Below, piece by piece: positions 13,844 to 22,461 of a stretch of 22,461 bases of DNA; positions within the stretch are counted from its first letter, which is position 1; each line of letters opens with the position of its first letter. The DNA comes from Spirochaetales bacterium (GTDB taxonomy: Bacteria; Spirochaetota; Spirochaetia; SZUA-6; DRHE01), in NCBI GenBank assembly GCA_016930895.1, contig JAFGFV010000130.1, forward strand, positions 1-22,461. The letters are read 5' to 3'. The position numbers and the translations under genes were made by a program. A model generated the notes under the pieces. That model did no database searches. It had not been told where the DNA came from and saw nothing but the letters and a program-made list of their open reading frames with translations.

Positions 13844-13872
13844 TGGAAACTGCGGCCCTCATGGGCTATACA
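13844..13872 (+). promoter_or_regulatory. Candidate promoter of the hybrid histidine kinase
   Basis: TGGAAA (13844-13849), 17 bp spacer, TATACA (13867-13872). The predicted start near 13879 gives a leader of about 29 bases that includes GGAGG-like sequence. Confidence 0.5.
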
Positions 13873-13907
13873 AAGGAGTACCACGAGCCGGAGGCCCTTG
13901 GAGCCCT

Positions 13908-17992
<4,085 letters not shown>

Positions 17993-17996
<4 letters not shown>

Positions 17997-18688
17997 AACA
18001 GGTACCCCATCCCGAGATTTCGATACAGCTGGCTCGAAAGCCAGCGCTCCGGATGGCCCTGGTCTTTTTGCTTCATCCGCATCGGGGAGTTCACGATCTG
18101 CACGCTCCCGCGCTCGAGGTTCTGGTGCACGTCGGGGCTGTTCAGGTTCATGTACTCGATGACGATCCCCTTGCGGTAGTTCAGGTGGACGTACTCGATG
18201 GTTCCGTCCTCCCCGGCGGCCATGACCATGCCCACGTGGGTGAGCCCGTCGTTCCACTGTCCGTCGCCGTTGCGGTCGTAGGTGTTGTCCCAGAAGATGA
18301 TGTCCCCGGTGGCCGGCGCCCGGCTGTCGTACACCAGGTCCCGGGCCTCGAGGCTCTGGTAGAGACGCATCACGCCCCCTCCGCTGTACCGGTCGAAGTC
18401 CCGGGACAGGTCGATGCCGGCGTAGTAGTAGATGGCCAGCACGGCGCCGGTGCAGTCCATGTTGAAGCGGCGCCCCCGGATCACCAGCTCTCTCCTGCCC
18501 AGGACGTAACGCCCTCCTTCGGCCAGCTTCTCCTGCACCCGGGCCACTTCGGCAACCGACGACAGGCGCGCCCTGGCGGCGGGACGGCCGCCAGGGGCAA
18601 GATCCAGGGTGGCGCACGACACCAGAAGGTGGAAGACCAGGATCCCGGGCAGGAGCCCGGCTAGAAGCAGGCTGCGAGACTCTCTCAT
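17993..18688 (-). CDS. NlpC/P60-like or CHAP-like cell-wall lipoprotein
   Basis: 231 residues. A signal peptide ends in the lipobox LVSC with lipid-attachment Cys25. The domain from about 65 has MDCTG (Cys79, nucleophile position) and LTHVGMV (His151, catalytic base position), with GDIIFW between, matching the order in NlpC/P60 and CHAP cysteine peptidases/amidases that cut peptidoglycan peptides. A DRNGDGQWND stretch (138-147) just before the His resembles a calcium-binding loop. It is probably an outer- or inner-membrane-anchored wall-modifying enzyme. The ATG at 18688 lies 3 bases after the adenosine deaminase stop, so the two are coupled; the ribosome site is inside the end of add. The assignment rests on motif order, not overall similarity. 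Confidence 0.7.
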
Positions 18689-18691
18689 CCT

Positions 18692-19792
18692 CTATCCTTC
18701 ATCCGTCTCGTCTTCTATCCTTTCTATCGGCTCCTCGGGCTCATGCCCTGGACCGGCTGGCGGGAAATCCCGCCGCAGCACCGCGCTGCGGATCTCCCGG
18801 GGCAGGAACGAGCGCCGCACGGCGGCGCGGCCCAGCTCCAGGAGCTGGGCGGGGGACAGGCCGAAACCCTCGAGACAGAGGCGGTACTCGTGCACCAGGT
18901 CGATGGCGAACAGCTGCGGGTCGTCGGAGTTGACGGACAGGTCGACCCCGGCGTGCAAGAGGTGCGGCAGGGGGTGCTCGTCCAGGGACGGCACCGAGCG
19001 GGTCAGCCAGTTGGAGGTCGGGCAGATCTCCAGGTGCACGCCTTGGCGGCGCACCCTCTCGACCGTGCGCGGGTGCCCCCAGATGCGGATGCCGTGCCCG
19101 ATGCGCTGGGGCTTGAACAGGTCCAGGGTGAGCTCCACCGCCCGGGCGGAGGTGTTTTCGCCGCTGTGGATCGTGATGCCGAGGCCGGCGGCTCGGGCGG
19201 CCTCGACGAACGGAACGAAGTCCTCGGGGTTGGTGGTGTCCTCCGCGTCGGCCAGATCGAAGCCGCAGATCCGCTCCCCGCCCCGGTGGCCGCCGGCGGC
19301 ATACCGCAGGAGCTCCCGGGTGGCCCGGCGGTTCTCCTCCAGCGGGAAGCCCCGGGGCAGGATCCCGATGAGCCCCACCTCGATGGGGTACACGGCCATG
19401 CCCCGGCCTACCCCGTCGAGCACCCCCTCGATGATCTCGTCGTACCCCAGCTCCTTGCCGGCGGCGATGAAGGCCGGGGCGACGCGCAGCTCGAGCAGGC
19501 GCACCCCATCCCGGAAGGCGTCCTCGACGTTCTCGAAAGCCACCCGTTCCAGGGCCTCGTAGCAGCACAGCACCCGCTGGGTGATGGCGAAGCCCGCGAG
19601 CACCTCCTCGAGGTTCCGCCTCGGCGTGGTGATGGTGGCCTTGGCCCGCAGCTCTTCCGGCGTCGAGACCCCGAGCTCCAGGGCGTGCCTGCGGGAGAGC
19701 TCCCACAGGGTCTGCGGGCGCACGCTCCCGTCCAGGTGGCGGTGCAGCTCGGCTTTCGGCATTTGGCGCAGGGCCTCCGGGCTCAGACGCAT
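18692..19792 (-). CDS. add: Adenosine deaminase family protein
   Basis: 366 residues. A metal-dependent amidohydrolase-fold enzyme converting adenosine (or deoxyadenosine) to inosine and ammonia. Zinc and catalytic residues are visible: His17 and His19 in ELHRHLDGS, the catalytic Glu in IHSGEN, His of RIGHGIR, EICPTSN, and the Asp pair in VNSDDP. These are the classical adenosine deaminase signatures; adenine or aminofutalosine deaminases share much of the fold, so substrate assignment is good but not certain. The ATG at 19792 has a GGAGGA ribosome site. A weak TTGCGC-N17-TATCTT pair lies upstream on the minus strand (19842-19814). The lipoprotein gene follows at 3 bp. The C-terminal ~15 residues are acidic and not part of the fold. 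Confidence 0.9.
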   Translation of the reverse strand: MRLSPEALRQMPKAELHRHLDGSVRPQTLWELSRRHALELGVSTPEELRAKATITTPRRNLEEVLAGFAITQRVLCCYEALERVAFENVEDAFRDGVRLLELRVAPAFIAAGKELGYDEIIEGVLDGVGRGMAVYPIEVGLIGILPRGFPLEENRRATRELLRYAAGGHRGGERICGFDLADAEDTTNPEDFVPFVEAARAAGLGITIHSGENTSARAVELTLDLFKPQRIGHGIRIWGHPRTVERVRRQGVHLEICPTSNWLTRSVPSLDEHPLPHLLHAGVDLSVNSDDPQLFAIDLVHEYRLCLEGFGLSPAQLLELGRAAVRRSFLPREIRSAVLRRDFPPAGPGHEPEEPIERIEDETDEG

Positions 19793-19949
19793 GGCTCCTC
19801 CGTGGTGCTGTCAAAGATAGCCCGCCCGGGGCCTTCGCGCAACGTCCGCAGCCCCCGCCGCGCGCCCAGCCGGACCCCTGCGGCGGGCGCCTGCGGCGCG
19901 CGCAGCCGGAAGCCTTGCGCCGAGCGCAGGGAATCGGGTAGCGTAGGCC

Positions 19950-20213
19950 ATGCAGCGCACGAGCCGTCTGATCGTGTACCCCGAGGGAGACGAGCAGGAG
20001 ATCGAGCACCGCTTGAGCATCAACCAGCTGGTGGATCTCAACGGGTTCCCACTGCCGCTGCCCCTGCCCACCCCCAAGACCATCGTCTACCGGGTGGTCA
20101 AGCTGACGACGGAGGTCCGGACCGGGGAGGACATCGTGCGCTACCATCTGGAGCAGCTCTGGCGGGACGAGCTCGAGGAGCTCGTGCGGGAGCAGCGAGG
20201 AGAAAGGTCATGA
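19950..20213 (+). CDS. Small conserved-looking protein, unknown function
   Basis: 87 residues, not recognised. It opens with a basic strand (RLIVYPEGD), has a Pro/Leu turn LPLPLPTPKTIVYRV in the middle, and ends in a charged helix (residues 60-87) rich in Glu, Arg and Leu. There are no membrane segments, signal peptide or metal motif. The clear charge pattern and its ATGA overlap with the next gene support a real translated gene. It could be a small partner or regulator of the fumarylacetoacetate hydrolase family enzyme encoded next; that is inference from coupling only. It is divergent from add across about 157 bp that show only a weak promoter-like pair for add. Confidence 0.7.
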   Translation: MQRTSRLIVYPEGDEQEIEHRLSINQLVDLNGFPLPLPLPTPKTIVYRVVKLTTEVRTGEDIVRYHLEQLWRDELEELVREQRGERS

Positions 20214-20974
20214 GCACCCCTGCGAGAGGCTCTGCGAGAGCCCCGCTTGCCCTACCTGTGCGCGGCACGGGAGAGAGCTACCCGGTCCGCCCCAGCAAGA
20301 TCATCGCTCTGGGCCTGAACTACCACTCCCATATCGCCGAAAGCCACTCAGTCAAGGTGCAGGGCTTCACCAACGAGGTCCCGGAGGAACCGATCCTGTT
20401 CCCCAAGACCCCGAACGTGCTGGTCGGCCCCGGGGAGCCGATCGTGCTTCCCGCCTGGACGGAGCGCTACCATTTCGAGGAGCCCCGGATCGACTACGAG
20501 GCGGAGCTCGCCTTTATCGTTGGGGAACGCTGCCGGAACGTGCCCGCGGGACAGGCCGAGCGGTACATCTTCGGGTACACCTGCTTCAACGACGTGAGCT
20601 TCCGCAACATCCAGACCGCCGACCGCTCCGGGTGGTTTCGTGGCAAGAGCCTGGACACCTTCGGTCCCATCGGCCCCGAGATCGTGCCGACACGGGCGAT
20701 ACCCGATCCCCAAAAGCTGGCCATCCGTTGCCGCCTGAATGGGCGGCTGGTGCAGGACTCCAACACCTCCCAGATGATCTTTCCGGTCCGGGAGATCCTG
20801 GCTTTCGTGTCCATGTGCTTCACCCTCGAGGCGGGGGACATCGTCGCTACGGGTACCCCCGCGGGGGTCGGGCCGCTGGCCGCGGGCGACCGGGTGGAGG
20901 TGGAGGTGGAGGGGATCGGGATCCTCTCCAACCCGGTGGTGGCGGAGAGAGTGGACGATGCCCGCGGGCGCTGA
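20210..20974 (+). CDS. Fumarylacetoacetate hydrolase (FAH) family protein
   Basis: 254 residues. The family signature GLNYHSHIAE (His41, Glu44 at the lid), the metal-binding acidic cluster DYEAELAF, NDVSFRNIQ, and KSLDTFGPIGP are all present in order, followed by ATGTPAGVG. Members hydrolyse or decarboxylate/isomerise 2-oxo acids such as acylpyruvates, oxaloacetate or homoprotocatechuate-pathway intermediates with Mg2+ or Mn2+. The roughly 20-residue N-terminal tail is not conserved. The ATG at 20210 overlaps the stop of the small upstream gene by 4 bp, with AGAAAGG just before. The following thioesterase gene starts within its last 17 bases. The exact substrate is not predictable. Confidence 0.9.
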   Translation: MSTPARGSARAPLALPVRGTGESYPVRPSKIIALGLNYHSHIAESHSVKVQGFTNEVPEEPILFPKTPNVLVGPGEPIVLPAWTERYHFEEPRIDYEAELAFIVGERCRNVPAGQAERYIFGYTCFNDVSFRNIQTADRSGWFRGKSLDTFGPIGPEIVPTRAIPDPQKLAIRCRLNGRLVQDSNTSQMIFPVREILAFVSMCFTLEAGDIVATGTPAGVGPLAAGDRVEVEVEGIGILSNPVVAERVDDARGR

Positions 20975-21413
20975 GTACTATAACCCGGAAACGGGGCGGA
21001 CTGTGAGCGGACGAGCCGTCGATGACCAGCGCTGCTTCTGCTGCGGCACGGACAACCCGCAGGGCCTGCACCTGCGCTTCGGCTACCCTGCGGAAGGGCG
21101 GGCGGAGACGCAAGTTCGGATTCCTGAGTATTTCAGCGGGTGGCAGGAGATCACCCACGGGGGCTTCCTGGCCATGATCCTGGACGAGGCCATGGCCCAC
21201 GCCTGCCTGAGCACGGGACGCATGGGCATGACCGCTGAGATGCAGATCCGCTTCCTGCGGCCGGCCATGGTCGGGGACACGGTGCGGGTCTTCGCGCAGC
21301 TGGCCGGGACCCGGGGCAGGCTGGCCGATGCCTGGGGGGTGATCTGCGACCAAGCGGGGGTAGAGCTGGCCCGGGGGACGGGGCGCTTCGTCATGGCCCG
21401 GGAGGACAGGTAA
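20958..21413 (+). CDS. Hotdog-fold thioesterase, PaaI-like
   Basis: 151 residues. The N-terminal CFCCGTDNPQGLHLRF is a common opening of one PaaI-related branch; HGGFLAMILDEAMA is the central hotdog helix with the catalytic acidic residue, followed by strands EMQIRFLRPAMVGD. The family cleaves acyl-CoA thioesters in the cytoplasm, usually as dimers or tetramers. The start at 20958 overlaps the FAH-like gene by 17 bp and has GGAGAGAG upstream; a GTG at 21003 would drop 15 non-conserved residues. It lies 20 bp before the nitroreductase gene in the same run. Acyl substrate unknown. Confidence 0.87.
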   Translation: MPAGAEYYNPETGRTVSGRAVDDQRCFCCGTDNPQGLHLRFGYPAEGRAETQVRIPEYFSGWQEITHGGFLAMILDEAMAHACLSTGRMGMTAEMQIRFLRPAMVGDTVRVFAQLAGTRGRLADAWGVICDQAGVELARGTGRFVMAREDR

Positions 21414-21433
21414 CACGGTGTAAGGAGCCAGGC

Positions 21434-21946
21434 ATGGACGTGTACGAGGCCATTCGCACCCGCAAGAGCGTGCGGTCGTATCTGGACAGAGCGGTGGAGC
21501 CGGAGAAGCTGCAGAGGGTCCTGGAGGCAGCCCGCCTGGCCCCCTCGGCCAACAACCGCCAGGAGTGGCGCTTCGTAGTGGTCACCGACGCCACCGTGCG
21601 CCGGCGCCTGGGCGAGGCGGCGGCGGGGCAGCGCTTCGTGGGCGAGGCCCCGGTGGTGATCGCCGCCTGCGCGGAGACGGACCGCCACAACATGTGCTGC
21701 GGCATTCCGTGTTATCCCGTGGACGTGGCCATCGCCATCGACCACCTGACCCTGGCCGCGACGGCCGAGGGGCTGGGGACCTGCTGGATCGGGGCCTTCG
21801 ACCCCCAGAAGGTGCGGGAGATCCTGGGGATCCCTCCCGAGGTGGAAGTGGTGGAGCTGCTGCCCCTGGGGTACCCGCGGGACCCGAAGCCGGTGTCCAA
21901 GTCTCGCCTGCCCATGGACAGGATCGTGCGCCGCGAACGCTGGTAG
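21434..21946 (+). CDS. Nitroreductase-family flavoprotein
   Basis: 170 residues, on the short side for the family. TRKSVRSY is the FMN-phosphate motif, APSANNRQEWRF binds FMN, and GLGTCWIGAF plus LLPLGYP are the C-terminal family marks. It has a cysteine-rich segment (MCCGIPCYP, about 90-98) in the middle, seen in some anaerobe-type nitroreductases. Members are NAD(P)H-dependent FMN enzymes acting on quinones, nitro compounds, enones or specialised substrates. The ATG at 21434 follows AAGGAG. It belongs to the plus-strand run with the thioesterase and isocitrate dehydrogenase genes. Physiological substrate unknown. Confidence 0.9.
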   Translation: MDVYEAIRTRKSVRSYLDRAVEPEKLQRVLEAARLAPSANNRQEWRFVVVTDATVRRRLGEAAAGQRFVGEAPVVIAACAETDRHNMCCGIPCYPVDVAIAIDHLTLAATAEGLGTCWIGAFDPQKVREILGIPPEVEVVELLPLGYPRDPKPVSKSRLPMDRIVRRERW

Positions 21947-21988
21947 GGGCGGCCAGGATTGCCCCGGCAGCGAGGAGAGAGGCCCGAA

Positions 21989-22461
21989 ATGCAGCAGGGC
22001 GAGAAGATCACGATGCAGGGCGGGGCCCTGCGGGTGCCGGACCGGCCGATCCTTCCTTTCGTGGAAGGGGACGGCACCGGGCCGGACATCTGGGCGGCGG
22101 CGGTGCGGGTGCTGGACGCCGCCGTGGCCAAGGCCTACGGCGGAGGCCGCGGGATCGTCTGGAAGGAGGTCCTGGCCGGAGGTAAGGCCCATGAGGCCAC
22201 CGGTTCCTGGCTCCCCGAAGAGACGGTGGAGGCCTTCCGGGAGCACCTGGTGGGGATCAAGGGCCCCCTTACCACCCCGGTGGGCGGCGGCATCCGCAGC
22301 CTGAACGTGGCCCTGCGCAAGCTCCTGGACCTGTACGTGTGCCTGCGCCCGGTGCGCTGGTTCGAGGGGGTGCCCAGCCCGGTGCGGCGACCCCAGCTGG
22401 TGGACATGGTGATCTTCCGGGAGAACACGGAGGACGTCTACGCGGGCTTCGAGCTGGAGGA
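21989..22461 (+). CDS. icd: Isocitrate dehydrogenase, NADP-type (3' end cut by window)
   Basis: The first 157 residues. [13 protein letters not shown] is the N-terminal nucleotide/substrate region of the isocitrate/isopropylmalate dehydrogenase family; [23 protein letters not shown] contains the isocitrate-binding Ser/Asn/Arg residues, and [14 protein letters not shown] matches the E. coli Icd type, not the isopropylmalate type. It oxidatively decarboxylates isocitrate to 2-oxoglutarate in the TCA cycle. AGGAGAGAGG lies about 8 bases before the ATG at 21989. The coenzyme-deciding residues lie beyond the window, so NADP use is inferred from the family. It is 42 bp downstream of the nitroreductase gene. 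Confidence 0.93.
   Translation, partial: MQQGEKITMQGGALRVPDRPILPFVEGDGTGPDIWAAAVRVLDAAVAKAYGGGRGIVWKEVLAGGKAHEATGSWLPEETVEAFREHLVGIKGPLTTPVGGGIRSLNVALRKLLDLYVCLRPVRWFEGVPSPVRRPQLVDMVIFRENTEDVYAGFELE

Noticed and set aside
21946..21965. GGGGC...GCCCC hairpin after the nitroreductase gene as a terminator
   Set aside because: The stem is only 5 bp with a 10-base loop and no T-run, and icd starts 24 bases later.

Overview
The window is a densely packed, very GC-rich bacterial chromosome segment (around 70% G+C by eye). It holds about 20 protein genes and no rRNA, tRNA, CRISPR array or insertion sequence that I could see. Taxonomy is uncertain. The one lineage hint is the N-terminus of the truncated solute-binding protein at the left edge: a signal peptide followed by a Q/E-rich mature start, a style common in spirochaete binding proteins. 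I treat a GC-rich uncultured spirochaete as a weak guess only.

Left edge (1-2851): the start of an ABC-transporter solute-binding protein and a YihX-like HAD phosphatase, both on the minus strand. Next to them, on the plus strand, is a membrane sulfatase-fold protein of the phosphoglycerol-transferase (LTA-synthase-like) type.

Centre (2765-11090): the most interesting part, two divergent gene sets around a 138-144 bp promoter region at 6687-6830. The minus-strand arm encodes a monofunctional GTP cyclohydrolase II, a class I SAM methyltransferase, and a one-polypeptide fusion of a CDP-alcohol phosphatidyltransferase with a LPG-synthase-type (UPF0104/flippase-like) membrane domain. The plus-strand arm encodes a stand-alone RibD-type reductase domain, a BchC-like medium-chain dehydrogenase lacking zinc ligands, a PTPS/QueD-fold protein that keeps the zinc histidines but has lost the catalytic Cys/Asp/His, a GT4 glycosyltransferase, and a second methyltransferase. 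Most junctions overlap or nearly touch, so each arm is very likely one transcript. Read together they suggest a GTP-derived diaminopyrimidine or pterin-like compound that is reduced, methylated, glycosylated and possibly joined to a lipid through a phosphodiester and moved across the membrane. The rest of the riboflavin pathway (RibB, RibE, RibH, RibD deaminase) is absent, so this is not an ordinary riboflavin operon. HAD phosphatases lie on both sides and could supply a dephosphorylation step.

Right half (11084-22461): a secreted protein of unknown function, a NagD-type HAD-IIA hydrolase, cysteine synthase CysK, a 1362-residue hybrid histidine kinase (multi-TM, three GAF domains, PAS, HisKA, HATPase, receiver), and a minus-strand pair of adenosine deaminase and an NlpC/P60-like lipoprotein. 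After that comes a plus-strand metabolic run: an 87-residue conserved-looking small protein, a fumarylacetoacetate hydrolase family protein, a hotdog thioesterase, a nitroreductase-family flavoprotein, and the start of NADP-type isocitrate dehydrogenase, cut by the window end. No gene-free stretch exceeds 300 bases.
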